Origin: Labilibaculum filiforme
GTDB lineage: Bacteria; Bacteroidota; Bacteroidia; Bacteroidales; Marinifilaceae
NCBI RefSeq assembly: GCF_002843315.1
Contig: NZ_MVDD01000006.1
Coordinates: forward strand, 24,001-88,000
Reading direction: 5' to 3'
Length of the DNA: 64,000 nt
Shown: positions 7,756-17,204 of the stretch, in pieces
How the letters are laid out: the number at the start of each line of letters is the position of its first letter
How positions within the stretch are numbered: position 1 is the first letter of the stretch
Position numbers and translations under genes: made by a program
Notes under the pieces: generated by a model
What the model saw: the letters and a program-made list of their open reading frames with translations, nothing else
What the model was told of the DNA's origin: nothing
The model's database searches: none

Positions 7756-8736
7756 TTAATGGATAAAAATTCCTAAACCATAACAATTGCTTTCATAGTC
7801 CTTACTTTTATAGAATAAAGAAGCCTTAAGGTGTTTCTTAAATGAATATTGAAGTCCTGCCCAAATAATCGTATTTGGTTTTGGCTCCACAGATTCTTTA
7901 TTCATATCGTAACGCGCAAAACACATCCAATTTTTATATAAAATACAATTTCCAAAAATTGAAAAACCAAATTGATCTTCGTCTGCAATTTCATTATTGC
8001 TGTTTTTTCTCGCCACTTCTAAACCTAAACTACTCGTTCTTAATTTTTTGCTAATAAAAAAAGCAAGCGTATGCTCAAAATGATCCTGTAAAGAAATCAG
8101 ATTAAACAGTCTGAACGAACAAAAATTTGTAGTGAATGTTTGCCCTGCCATTAATTGATACTTTTTGGAAGAATCATCTATAGGCGTATAGTATCCCGAA
8201 GAAATCGCAACATCGTATGAAAATCGATTACTCAATTTATGCTTAAGCAAGACCCCAACATTTCGATTTTTGCCATAGTTAAATTTATTTTGGAATGTTT
8301 TGCTGACATATCTTAACTGCCACATTTTACGCTGATACTTAAACTGTTCTGAAACAAGCAGACCAGTCAAAATAGATAAATTTTGATTGTGATATTGTAA
8401 ATAAGCTCTTTTTAAATAGGGAGTCCTATTGTAGGTTCTATTATTCTCTTTTACATATGTATCTCCCGCCAAGCAAACAGTAAAATTTTTTAATAGCTGT
8501 TGCTGATATACAATCAATGTTCTTTTAATTTCAGAATCGGATTTTAACTGGTGCGATGTTTCATTGTTAAAAGTGGTATTTGCGAATAATTGAAATTCTA
8601 ACGAATAGTTTTTCTCTTTTAAACTGTCCTGTTGAGCATTCGCACTAAGAGCATAAAAAAAAGAAAGCAACAAAAGAAAAATACTTCTCCTGCTACTTTC
8701 CACAAATCTCTTAGTATTAGAGTTATTGAAAAACAT
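7756..8736 (-). CDS. Outer-membrane beta-barrel (porin-like) protein
   Basis: 326 residues. A hydrophobic stretch (SIFLLLLSFFYALSANAQ) ends in a signal-peptidase site near residue 35. The mature part consists of alternating short beta-strand segments with many aromatic and polar residues and ends in an aromatic-rich strand, typical of a porin-like barrel. I recognise no specific family. The annotated start overlaps the upstream TSUP gene by 14 bp, so it is the last gene of the cytochrome/rhodanese/TSUP operon. It may provide outer-membrane passage for the sulfur compound handled by that operon; that is inference. Confidence 0.6.
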   Translation of the reverse strand: MFFNNSNTKRFVESSRRSIFLLLLSFFYALSANAQQDSLKEKNYSLEFQLFANTTFNNETSHQLKSDSEIKRTLIVYQQQLLKNFTVCLAGDTYVKENNRTYNRTPYLKRAYLQYHNQNLSILTGLLVSEQFKYQRKMWQLRYVSKTFQNKFNYGKNRNVGVLLKHKLSNRFSYDVAISSGYYTPIDDSSKKYQLMAGQTFTTNFCSFRLFNLISLQDHFEHTLAFFISKKLRTSSLGLEVARKNSNNEIADEDQFGFSIFGNCILYKNWMCFARYDMNKESVEPKPNTIIWAGLQYSFKKHLKASLFYKSKDYESNCYGLGIFIH

Positions 8737-9502
8737 TTATAATCATTATTACAGACGCAACCAATTGAGTTCCTGCAAATAAGTATTTTAAATTCTTAGG
8801 TTTTGATTTCAAAGCCATTTTAGCCCCTAAAAATCCACCTATCAAACCTCCTATAGCAAGAGGAATAGCTAAATGAGGAAGAAAAATTCCTGCTCCAAGA
8901 TGTCCAAAAAATCCGGCAGCAGCCGAAACGGTAACTAAAGTAGTGGATGTACCAACAGCAATGTGCATTGGAATATTCATTGTAAGAAGCATTAGAGGAA
9001 CTAAAAAAGAACCGCCCGAAACTCCAACCATACCAGAAATAAACCCAGTTAATAGCACTATAGGAACAGTTACCAAAAGGTTTACTTGATATTCTTCCCC
9101 ATTTGATTGTAATGAGATAACCCATTTACGATCGCTTTTAATTTGTTGTTTTGGTTTTCGCAACATCAACAAAGCTGCAAAAAACATCACCACTGCAAAT
9201 ATTCCCTTCAGCCACTTTTCGTTAAAATATTGACCTAAAAATCCTCCACTTAAGGCCGAAACAAAAATCAGTATTCCCAACAGAATAATTAACTTCCAAT
9301 GATTCATTTTTTGCTTGCTAAAAAGAATCGTTGCCATGAGAGAGGAACACATCAAAATAAATTGTCCTGTTGAAGCAGAAATATTCATTCCAACACCAGA
9401 TAGTACCAAGGCAAGCACATAAAAATTTCCACCTCCTCGTCCTGTCATGGTCATTAAAAAGGCAATTAACATGATAACGACAGCTAATATCCAAACGTTC
9501 AT
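8723..9502 (-). CDS. TSUP (TauE/SafE) family sulfur-anion transporter
   Basis: 259 residues with about eight hydrophobic segments arranged as two similar halves. The second half has TGFISGMVGVSGGSFLVPLM, the Gly-rich signature of TSUP/TauE-SafE permeases; the first half has the related TMTGRGGGNFYV. Family members move sulfite, thiosulfate, sulfoacetate or similar anions across the inner membrane. It lies 3 bp downstream of the rhodanese gene and overlaps the porin gene. This context favours sulfur-anion export or import, but the substrate cannot be read from sequence. Confidence 0.82.
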   Translation of the reverse strand: MNVWILAVVIMLIAFLMTMTGRGGGNFYVLALVLSGVGMNISASTGQFILMCSSLMATILFSKQKMNHWKLIILLGILIFVSALSGGFLGQYFNEKWLKGIFAVVMFFAALLMLRKPKQQIKSDRKWVISLQSNGEEYQVNLLVTVPIVLLTGFISGMVGVSGGSFLVPLMLLTMNIPMHIAVGTSTTLVTVSAAAGFFGHLGAGIFLPHLAIPLAIGGLIGGFLGAKMALKSKPKNLKYLFAGTQLVASVIMIINVFQ

Positions 9503-9505
9503 GTT

Positions 9506-9895
9506 TTATTTATTAAGTGTTTTATATAATTTTCCAGGCATTACAGCAGCCATCAATGGAGGGTAACCACCAAGAATAATTTTTACATCCTTATACCCTT
9601 TACTTTTTAAGTAAACAAAAATGATCGTTGCCCGCACACCCGCTGAACAGAAAATACCAATCGTTTTGTCTTTAGGTATTTCATTTATTCTTGTTGGAAT
9701 TTCATTGGTTGGTATCTCTATAACTTTACAATGATGCGACAAAGTTAACTTTACCGTTTCCTGTTCTTCCTTTGCTCTTACATCTAAAAAAACTGTATTT
9801 TCAGCAGAAAGGAATTGTTCTACTTCCATTTTGTGTTCTCCATTTCCAAAATATTGGAAATCCATTTCACCGATCACTTTTTCTAAATCGTTCAT
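9506..9895 (-). CDS. Rhodanese-like sulfurtransferase
   Basis: 129 residues forming a single rhodanese domain. VFLDVRAKEEQE near residue 35 is the usual first motif. The active-site loop is FCSAGVRA, with the sulfur-carrying Cys at about residue 84 and the loop Arg present, followed by the G-Y-x-x-V...G-G-Y ending. No signal peptide is seen, so the protein should be cytoplasmic. It probably transfers persulfide sulfur within the pathway served by the neighbouring cytochrome and TSUP permease, with which it is co-transcribed (62 bp and 3 bp gaps). The single-domain size is normal for this class. Confidence 0.85.
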   Translation of the reverse strand: MNDLEKVIGEMDFQYFGNGEHKMEVEQFLSAENTVFLDVRAKEEQETVKLTLSHHCKVIEIPTNEIPTRINEIPKDKTIGIFCSAGVRATIIFVYLKSKGYKDVKIILGGYPPLMAAVMPGKLYKTLNK

Positions 9896-9957
9896 ATATA
9901 ACTTATTAAACAGACTTTACAATAGAATTCTGATTTCATTCTTGTTTCTAGTCCTTT

Positions 9958-10794
9958 TTACTTTTTATCCATCATCTGGTAATGAACATCACCAAACAAA
10001 CTGTGTCCAACGGTCTTATCGTGACATGATGTACAATTCATTTTTCCTGTAGAATTTCCTAATTTACCATGTCCTCCATGACATGCCATGCATTCATTTA
10101 CGGTTTCATTATTCTGATAATGGGTTACAAAAGTATTATCGAAATAAGAATTAAGCATTTCAACCGTGTGAGCAGTAACATCAGCAGTTAAGCGACGACA
10201 GCGTTCTACGCGTTCTTTACTGTCTATTCTGTACCCTGTTTTTTTAACCCATTTAGCGGCAGAAGCATGACAAAGTACCGATTCTGAAATGGAGGTATTT
10301 GGTGTAAAATCAAAAGTTGGCTCAACAGGTTTAAATGTCGGAAAGGGATTCATTTCGTACCAGCAAAGAATTTCAGATGTAAGAATATCCCTTATTTTTT
10401 TGTCGTCAATTAGTAATCCAAAAATGGCCGTAGCTCCATTTAAAGATCCACAAATTGTTCCTGTTCCTCCAATACCGCCATGTCCGTATTTCATCATATG
10501 AACAGGAAAGGATGTATAAGGAGCTCCTATTTTCTCACCCAACTGAGCAATTATACTACTAAAAACCCCATACATACAGCTCCCAATATTGAAATTTTCG
10601 TATGCGTGAGCTGCTGTTGTTGCAGGATCTAAAATTGTATAATTCCATTCTGTTTCGGCAGTATTGGCTTCTACTTTTTTGGGTGAAATTGCCGGACCTT
10701 TTTCCGGTTTAAATGCTTGGGTCAGTATTGTAACACCTGCCGCTCCTGCAGCAATAGTACCTGCTACCAGCTTGATAGCATTTCGTCTTTTCAT
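9958..10794 (-). CDS. Split-Soret-type cytochrome c, Tat-exported
   Basis: 278 residues. The N-terminus KRRNAIKLVAGTIAAGAAG is a twin-arginine signal, implying export after folding. The central part resembles the C-GCAxxG-C-C / split-Soret cytochrome family, with Cys residues in CMYG, GTICGSLNG, ILCWYE and LCHAS. Two C-x-x-C-H haem c sites, CMACH and CTSCH, lie near the C-terminus (~residues 238-262). Such proteins are periplasmic redox proteins of anaerobes. The gene follows an ArsR-type regulator by 75 bp and precedes rhodanese and TSUP genes, so electron transfer coupled to sulfur chemistry is the best guess. The family is fairly secure; the substrate is unknown. Confidence 0.78.
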   Translation of the reverse strand: MKRRNAIKLVAGTIAAGAAGVTILTQAFKPEKGPAISPKKVEANTAETEWNYTILDPATTAAHAYENFNIGSCMYGVFSSIIAQLGEKIGAPYTSFPVHMMKYGHGGIGGTGTICGSLNGATAIFGLLIDDKKIRDILTSEILCWYEMNPFPTFKPVEPTFDFTPNTSISESVLCHASAAKWVKKTGYRIDSKERVERCRRLTADVTAHTVEMLNSYFDNTFVTHYQNNETVNECMACHGGHGKLGNSTGKMNCTSCHDKTVGHSLFGDVHYQMMDKK

Positions 10795-10869
10795 CTCTAT
10801 CTAATTTGTAAATTGGCGTAATAGCCAACTTCTTGAGCACAAAAAATTCTACGTAATCATGTAAAACTT

Positions 10870-11163
10870 CTATTTCTTGTTAATTACTTTGTTAGCACAA
10901 TGCATAAATTCAAGAACGCAAGGAATCATTAAGCGGTAATAAATAAAGTTTTTTACTTTTTCTCCTTTAATTATTTTGTTCTTTTTAAGAATATCAAGAT
11001 GCTTCGACATTGTGGATATGTCAACACCAACCAACTCCGTTAACTCTTTTACCGACAGCTTTTTATCTTTCACTGCATGAATTATAAATAAGCGAGTTGG
11101 ATGTGCTAAAGCTTTAAAAACCTCAGCCTGTTCTAAAAATTCCTTTTCTATGTCATTGTTCAT
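10870..11163 (-). CDS. ArsR-family transcriptional regulator
   Basis: 97 residues, the usual length. FKALAHPTRLFIIHAV is the classic ArsR first helix pair. LSVKELTELVGVDISTMSKH is the DNA-reading helix-turn-helix, and FIYYRL the wing. Two Cys residues sit in the last helix (PCVLEFMHCANK). No metal-binding E-L-C-V-C-D box is present, so a thiol/persulfide sensor of the BigR/SqrR kind is more likely than an arsenic sensor, although the spacing differs and this is inference. It is the first gene of the operon with the cytochrome, rhodanese and TSUP genes and probably autoregulates it. Confidence 0.85.
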   Translation of the reverse strand: MNNDIEKEFLEQAEVFKALAHPTRLFIIHAVKDKKLSVKELTELVGVDISTMSKHLDILKKNKIIKGEKVKNFIYYRLMIPCVLEFMHCANKVINKK

Positions 11164-11589
11164 AATCCCTACTTTTTAAGTGCTGATTGCTTTAAATCTA
11201 GCATAACTCCATCCGTTTATGCCATCTGCGGTAAACCCAATTGTACCTTTACACTGTAGTTTTTTCATTTCTTCGATTTTCATTTCGGCTTTTCGATGAT
11301 TTTACATCTTAAGCATTTTTCTATTTGGCAAAATTGCAAAATAGATTTCAACTTCCAAAATAATCTTCGATATTTCTTACCAACTACTTCATACTACTCT
11401 ACAAATGAAATTATTGAGACCAACATGGCCTATTCATTAAAAGAAGACAGATTTGGTCCTTTATATTTTTTTTCAGATAAAAATCATTGTGTTCTTCGTA
11501 CCGTCCTTCGTCACCTTTGTGGTTAAGTGGTATTTACTTTATTACCATTCCGACGCAAAAAAGTCATGCTTTCCGAATGTCATTAAATT
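11164..11589. other. Intergenic region upstream of the arsR-type operon
   Basis: No convincing gene. The first ~150 bp should hold the promoter and operator of the ArsR-led operon (minus strand). Short open frames here have no coding character and no homology that I recognise. Confidence 0.5.
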
Positions 11590-11880
11590 AAGACCTAAAA
11601 CGACCTTCACCACTTGCGCGGTCGTTTTCAAAATTATTTTTTGTGCTTGACCCACGGTCAGTCTCATTTTTTAATTGTTTTTTGGATCAAACCCACGATC
11701 AGATACATTTTAAAATTATTTTTTGACCTCGACCCACGATCAAGTCCATTTTTTAACTTCTAAAACGACCTTCACCACTTGCGTAGTCGTTTTTTAAGTT
11801 GTTTTTCGAGCTTGACCCGCGATCAAAGCCATTTTCTGAGTTGTTTTTCGAGCTCGCCCCACAATCAAGTCCGCTTTACC
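11590..11880. repeat. Degenerate ~41-43 bp tandem repeat array with paired hairpins
   Basis: The core CCCACGATCA and its variants recur at about 11651, 11692, 11733, 11816 and 11859, that is at 41-43 bp or twice that spacing, separated by T-rich stretches. Two longer hairpins, AAAACGACC...GGTCGTTTT near 11597 and its variant near 11764, are 167 bp apart. No reading frame is conserved across the array. Confidence 0.65.
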
Positions 11881-12013
11881 AATTACAAAAAACAAATAAT
11901 TGTTCTCCTACTCTTTTTCTTACCGCCAAGTTGATTAATAGCTTCACGCTCCTTTCTTCAAACCATTGCAAGCAGCAAGCGCTGGCCTTTCACCGGCATT
12001 TGCTAAAACAAAA
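11881..12013. other. Non-coding spacer before the htpG terminator
   Basis: No gene or clear structure seen. Confidence 0.4.
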
Positions 12014-12044
12014 AAACAGCCGAACGATTATAGTCCGGCTGTTT
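12014..12044 (-). terminator. Rho-independent terminator of htpG
   Basis: AAACAGCCG pairs perfectly with CGGCTGTTT. On the minus strand the stem is followed by a run of T, 23 bp after the htpG stop codon. Confidence 0.85.
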
Positions 12045-12066
12045 AATTTTATAGGTTTACGACTAA

Positions 12067-14118
12067 TTACTTAATCATATCCACACTTCGTTTTACAAAT
12101 TTTGCTAACTCGGCGCCTTTCAGCATATTGTTGGCAAGCAATGCAAGGTCGATTAATTGTTTCACCAATTGATTGTCTTTGCCATATCCTTTTAGCAATG
12201 CTTCTTTTTCAGCATTTACTTCTGAGATATGCTTTTGAACCTCGGCCATTTTATCTTTTTCCTCCTGAGGAACTTCGTCTTCTTTCTTGTCCTTTTTCAA
12301 AGCATCCAATTGTGCTCTCTCCTCTAAAATTGGAGTTAATTTTGCCGAAACCTCAGCAAGTTTCCCACCCATTTTAGCATCTTTATCGGCAAGGATAGTT
12401 GCAATTAAAGCATGATCGGAATTCACTACCAAATTGTAAGAATCAGGCATTTCACCATAAAATCCCATTCCAGCATTCATAGCAGCCATATCTTTCATAC
12501 GACGCATAAATTCCGATTGCGTAATTAGTAATGGTTGAGCCTCTTCTCCTAATGCTTCAAAAGCAACAATATAATTTACTTTTCCCGAAGGTAAATGAGC
12601 ATTGAAAACAGGAATCAAGTCATTTCTTTGAGCCTCGGAAAGCTTCGATGCTTTCACCTCATCCTTCTGAATCAATTTGTCAATAATATCAGAATCAACA
12701 CGAACATATTTTGTAGTTGGTGTTTTTTGCTCCAAATGATTAATCAGGTGATTATCTAACTGGCTATCCATTACCAAAACATCATATCCTTTTGCTTTTG
12801 CAGCTTCAATATAAGTATATTGAGCATCTACATCTGTAGCATATAAAGTAATGATATTGCTTTCCTTATCGGTTTGATTTTCTTTAATAATCGCCTCATA
12901 TTCTTCTAAGGTAAAATACTTTCCTTCGGTATTTTTAAATAGCATGAATTTTTTAGAACGATCGTAGAATTTCTCTTCTGTTAGCATTCCATACTGAACG
13001 AACATGCGCAAATCATCCCATTTTTTCTCGAAGTCGGCACGGTCACTCTTAAAAATTTCGAATAAGCTATCCGCAACTTTTTTAGAAATATGATTCGCAA
13101 TTTTCTTCACATTGCCATCACTTTGCAGGTACGAACGAGAAACGTTCAATGGAATATCCGGAGAATCGATTACCCCATGCAAAAGTGTTAAAAATTCAGG
13201 AACAATTCCTTCTACCGAATCGGTAACAAATACCTGATTGCAGTACAATTGAATTTTATTTTTTTGAATTTCAACACTATTCTTAATTTTTGGGAAGTAC
13301 AATACTCCTGTCAGGTTAAAAGGATAATCAACATTCAGGTGAATGTGAAACAAAGGATCCTCGCCCATTGGATACAACTGACGATAAAAATCGTTGTAAT
13401 CCTCGTCCTTTAAATCTGCTGGTTTCTTCGTCCAAGCCGGATTTGTATCGTTAATAATGTTGTCTTCATCCGTAATTTCTTCCTTACCATCTTTCCAATC
13501 CTTTTTCTTTCCAAAAGCAATTTCGATAGGTAAAAACTTACAATATTTGTTCAACAATTCCTGAATACGACTTTCTTCCAAAAAACCTTTTTCCTCTTCC
13601 GAAATGTGCATTACGATATCGGTTCCTCTTTCTGTTTTTTCAGCCTTCTCCAAAGTAAATTCCGGATTTCCTTCACAGCTCCATTTTACTGCTTCAGCAC
13701 CCTCTTTGTGCGAAAGTGTAATAATATCCACCTTATCGGATACCATAAACGATGAATAAAAACCCAATCCGAAATGACCAATAATAGCATTCGCCTGATC
13801 TTTATATTTATCCATGAACTCTTCCGCTCCCGAAAAAGCAATCTGGTTGATGTATTTTTCAATCTCTTCCTGAGTCATACCAATTCCTTTATCCGAAATA
13901 GTAATCGTCTTGGCTTCCTTATCGATATTTACTGAAACTCTTAAATCACCAACTTCTCCCGTAAATTCACCGGTCGAAGCCAAAGTTTTCAATTTTTGAG
14001 TCGCATCGACTGCATTGGAAACAATTTCACGTAAAAAGATATCGTGATCTGAATACAAAAACTTCTTAATGATTGGAAACAGATCGTTACTGGTAACACC
14101 AATTTTTCCTGTTGACAT
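12067..14118 (-). CDS. htpG: Molecular chaperone HtpG (Hsp90)
   Basis: 683 residues. The N-terminal GHKL ATPase domain has LREIVSNAVDATQK (catalytic Glu and Asn), the DKGIGMT box, and GHFGLGFYSSFMV as lid/glycine loop. The middle domain includes SRSYLQSDGNVKKI, where the gamma-phosphate-contacting Arg is expected. The C-terminal dimerisation part ends at VKRSVDMIK. HtpG is the cytosolic Hsp90 that refolds or holds client proteins under stress. A charged segment near residue 605 (KKDKKEDEVPQEEKDK) makes it slightly longer than E. coli HtpG. It is monocistronic, ending in its own terminator, and is divergent from the ABC exporter genes. Confidence 0.97.
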   Translation of the reverse strand: MSTGKIGVTSNDLFPIIKKFLYSDHDIFLREIVSNAVDATQKLKTLASTGEFTGEVGDLRVSVNIDKEAKTITISDKGIGMTQEEIEKYINQIAFSGAEEFMDKYKDQANAIIGHFGLGFYSSFMVSDKVDIITLSHKEGAEAVKWSCEGNPEFTLEKAEKTERGTDIVMHISEEEKGFLEESRIQELLNKYCKFLPIEIAFGKKKDWKDGKEEITDEDNIINDTNPAWTKKPADLKDEDYNDFYRQLYPMGEDPLFHIHLNVDYPFNLTGVLYFPKIKNSVEIQKNKIQLYCNQVFVTDSVEGIVPEFLTLLHGVIDSPDIPLNVSRSYLQSDGNVKKIANHISKKVADSLFEIFKSDRADFEKKWDDLRMFVQYGMLTEEKFYDRSKKFMLFKNTEGKYFTLEEYEAIIKENQTDKESNIITLYATDVDAQYTYIEAAKAKGYDVLVMDSQLDNHLINHLEQKTPTTKYVRVDSDIIDKLIQKDEVKASKLSEAQRNDLIPVFNAHLPSGKVNYIVAFEALGEEAQPLLITQSEFMRRMKDMAAMNAGMGFYGEMPDSYNLVVNSDHALIATILADKDAKMGGKLAEVSAKLTPILEERAQLDALKKDKKEDEVPQEEKDKMAEVQKHISEVNAEKEALLKGYGKDNQLVKQLIDLALLANNMLKGAELAKFVKRSVDMIK

Positions 14119-14384
14119 AGTTATATCGTTTTTAAATTTTGAATTACAATTTTTCGGAGGGGAATAATCAAAGCCTATGCCAAGTGATTTTTTCTGTCAA
14201 TTAGACAGTAAATAAGAAATAAATACCGGATACTGTCAGTTTAGCGCAATAAAACGTGTAAAAACAACATTTACTCTATCATTTTATGCCTTAAGTCGAA
14301 AAGCTTAACAATAACCCTACTAAAAGTTGACTTAAATCATTTGAATCTCTAATTTTATGTCACACAAAACGAAACCAATATCTT

Positions 14385-15182
14385 ATGCTGGAAAAATTAC
14401 CTGCAATTATCTCTATTCGTAATCTAGAGAAAAGCTACCAAAATGGCAGAATCGAAAATAAAGTGCTAAAAGGCATTGACCTAGAAATAAAACCAGGACA
14501 AATTATTGGCTACATCGGGCCCAATGGAGCTGGAAAATCGACTACCGTAAAAATTTTGTGCGGATTGTTGCCCGATTTCGAAGGAGATGTGGAAATTTTA
14601 GGCTTCGATTTACGAAAAGATGCAACCGAAATAAAAAAACACATTGGCTACATTCCCGAAAATGCCGCACTTTACGATACTCTAACGCCTCGAGAATATC
14701 TTCAGTTTGTAGGAGAATTGCACCAAATAAATCCAAATACTATCCCAACAAAAATTGAGAAATTACTCGATTTATTCGATATGAAAGATCATGCCGATGA
14801 ACGCCTCAACTCCTTCTCGAAAGGTATGCGACAAAAAATCCTAATTATCTCGGGGCTTATTCACAACCCTAAAATCATTTTTATGGATGAACCCTTGTCA
14901 GGATTAGATGCCAATTCGGTAATTATTGTAAAAGAGATACTTACTCAACTAGCGAAAGAAGGAAAAACTATTTTCTATAGCTCTCACATTATGGATGTAG
15001 TCGAGAAAATATCCGATCGAATCATCCTCATCGATCAGGGAAAAGTAGTCGCCGATGGCAGTTTTGCGGTACTAAACGCAAAAGATCATAGCGGATCGCT
15101 CGAGAAACTCTTTACCGAACTAACCGGTACCACCGGACATAGTGCAAAAGCAGAACAAATTATTAACGCATTCGAAAACTAA
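14385..15182 (+). CDS. ABC transporter ATP-binding protein
   Basis: 265 residues. Walker A GPNGAGKST (~residue 46), Q-loop region YIPENAALYD, signature LNSFSKGMRQK (a variant of LSGGQ), Walker B IIFMDEPLSGLD and the switch His in SSHIMDV are all present. The order and the 'FSKGM' signature are typical of the CcmA/NatA-type exporter ATPases. The permease gene starts 12 bp downstream. Substrate unknown. Confidence 0.92.
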   Translation: MLEKLPAIISIRNLEKSYQNGRIENKVLKGIDLEIKPGQIIGYIGPNGAGKSTTVKILCGLLPDFEGDVEILGFDLRKDATEIKKHIGYIPENAALYDTLTPREYLQFVGELHQINPNTIPTKIEKLLDLFDMKDHADERLNSFSKGMRQKILIISGLIHNPKIIFMDEPLSGLDANSVIIVKEILTQLAKEGKTIFYSSHIMDVVEKISDRIILIDQGKVVADGSFAVLNAKDHSGSLEKLFTELTGTTGHSAKAEQIINAFEN

Positions 15183-15194
15183 AACCGGGAGAAA

Positions 15195-16841
15195 ATGATA
15201 GGCTATATCCTACTCCCTTTTCGGGGAATCATACGCGCCATGGGAGTCGATTTCGACCAATTGTGCAGCATTTTAACAATTAAAATTCGCATGGACAATC
15301 GAAGAAGTTTGTCCCTTTCGAAGAAAAAAACAGAATCGAACAATCAGCTTTGGCTGCAAAGTTTGGTTTATGCATTTCTGGGAGGAATACTAGTAGCTTC
15401 TCTTTCGAAGATAGAAAGCATTCTGGTTACTTACACCATCTTTTTTGCCTTTATCATGATTATGATTGCCATGCTGATGATATCGGAATTTACAACTATT
15501 TTAATGGATACCAGAGACAATAATATATTAATGCCTCGCCCCATAAACAGCCGCACCTTGGTTCTGGCAAAAATATTGCACATTGCTTTTTACATGCTTC
15601 ACCTCAGCTTCTCTTTATCTTTGGTTATGCTTGTAAGCACGCTAATTAGTCATGGTTTTGTGGCTAGCCTCCTTTTAATATTGCTCCTTGTACTTAGTGC
15701 TCTTTTTACCTTGTTTTTAACCAATATTTTCTATTTGGGATTAATGAATGTGGTGAATGGTCAAAAATTAAAAGATATCATTGTCTATTTTCAGATAGTC
15801 ATGGCCATCCTTTTTATGGGAGCATACCAATTAGTGCCACGAATGATGGAGATGTATGATCTTAGCAATATTCACATGAATATAGAGTGGTATTCCTATC
15901 TTATTCCGCCCGTATGGATGAGTGCTGGTATCGATGCTTACATCAGCACCAATTACACATTAACCTCCCTTATCTTTTTCCTATTGGCTCTTTTTGTTCC
16001 ACTCATCAGTCTATTCTTTGTTATCAAAGTTCTGGCGCCAAAATTTAACAAAGCTTTATCGCAATTAGACACAGCAAGTAACAAAAAAGTAAAATCGAAA
16101 GTTGAAACTAAGAATAAAACTAATTTTATTGACCAATTAGCTACTCTTTTCACTAAAAATAGCGAAGAAGCTACGGTATTTAAAATGGTATGGTTGATGA
16201 GTGGTCGCGAACGAAAATTTAAACAAACGGTCTACCCTGCTTTCGGATACATTTTTATTTTCATCCTCATGTTTCTCTTAAAATCGAACGAAACATTCAG
16301 TTTAGAAGCATTGGCTGCCAGTAAAAAATATCTATTCTTTATTTACATGCCTATTTTCCTAAGTTTTGCAGTCACCCAAAATCTTTGCTACAGCGATCAG
16401 GCAAAATCCTCGTGGTTTTACCGCGCTTTGCCATTGGCACTGCCAGGAACTATTTTGAGAGGTTCCTTTAAATCGGGCATGGTGAAATATTACCTGCCGG
16501 TTCATATTGTCATCGCCATAATTTGCCTGTTTATTTGGGGATATTCCATACTCGACGATTTAATTTACAGCGCTTTGTGCATCATTTTGCTCACTTCATT
16601 AATACAATCCTGGCAACAACCACAATTGCCTTTCACTGCCGAAAGAGAAACTCAAGATATAGGTGGAAATTTTGTAAAAGGAATTTTATTATTGCTGTCA
16701 ATAGCAGTAATCGGCGGTATTCATTACGGATTAAGTTTCCTTCCGTACAGTGTTCTTATAGCCATCCCAATACTGCTAACTTTAGTCTATCTCAATTTCC
16801 GATCCTATCGAAAAATAACTTGGGAGAAAGTTCTGAATTAG
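15195..16841 (+). CDS. ABC transporter permease, multi-spanning
   Basis: 548 residues with roughly 12 hydrophobic helices. After an amphipathic start (YILLPFRGIIRAMGVDFDQL), membrane segments occur in groups near residues 60-110, 125-240 and 260-290. A polar linker (~290-340, Lys/Asn-rich) precedes a second set from ~350 to the end. This two-block layout, plus the adjacent ATPase, suggests an ABC-2-like exporter permease. I cannot assign a substrate or named family. Confidence 0.75.
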   Translation: MIGYILLPFRGIIRAMGVDFDQLCSILTIKIRMDNRRSLSLSKKKTESNNQLWLQSLVYAFLGGILVASLSKIESILVTYTIFFAFIMIMIAMLMISEFTTILMDTRDNNILMPRPINSRTLVLAKILHIAFYMLHLSFSLSLVMLVSTLISHGFVASLLLILLLVLSALFTLFLTNIFYLGLMNVVNGQKLKDIIVYFQIVMAILFMGAYQLVPRMMEMYDLSNIHMNIEWYSYLIPPVWMSAGIDAYISTNYTLTSLIFFLLALFVPLISLFFVIKVLAPKFNKALSQLDTASNKKVKSKVETKNKTNFIDQLATLFTKNSEEATVFKMVWLMSGRERKFKQTVYPAFGYIFIFILMFLLKSNETFSLEALAASKKYLFFIYMPIFLSFAVTQNLCYSDQAKSSWFYRALPLALPGTILRGSFKSGMVKYYLPVHIVIAIICLFIWGYSILDDLIYSALCIILLTSLIQSWQQPQLPFTAERETQDIGGNFVKGILLLLSIAVIGGIHYGLSFLPYSVLIAIPILLTLVYLNFRSYRKITWEKVLN

Positions 16842-17204
16842 AACCAAAAACTACCTTTTACGAACTGGTTTTTATTTTGATATTTAACTACTTACATTTT
16901 AATAATAAGCCGTTAAAAAAACATAAATAATAGTCTACCTTTTATTCGTCATCCATTTTTTATCTAAATTCACATTTACTATTATAAAATATATTGTTCT
17001 ATTTCTATTCAATACTTAAATAACACTATATCTTTTTCTAATCAATCAATTTAAAACTTATGACAGGCAACCATATTCCTAAAAAATGCATTACTACTAA
17101 ATAGAGCCGCTAATAATTGTTTACAAATACTGAAATAAAAAGTATAAGTGTAACAAAAATAAAAACGAAGCCGTCACATAAAAATTACAAGTAAAACCCA
17201 AATC
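16842..17204. other. AT-rich intergenic region
   Basis: 363 bp with no gene, tRNA or clear hairpin. It must hold the promoter for the DUF5686 gene; I see no unambiguous TAnnTTTG element. Confidence 0.4.

Noticed and set aside
11590-11880. Candidate CRISPR array
   Set aside because: Repeats are degenerate, units are contiguous without unique spacers, and no cas gene is present in the window.
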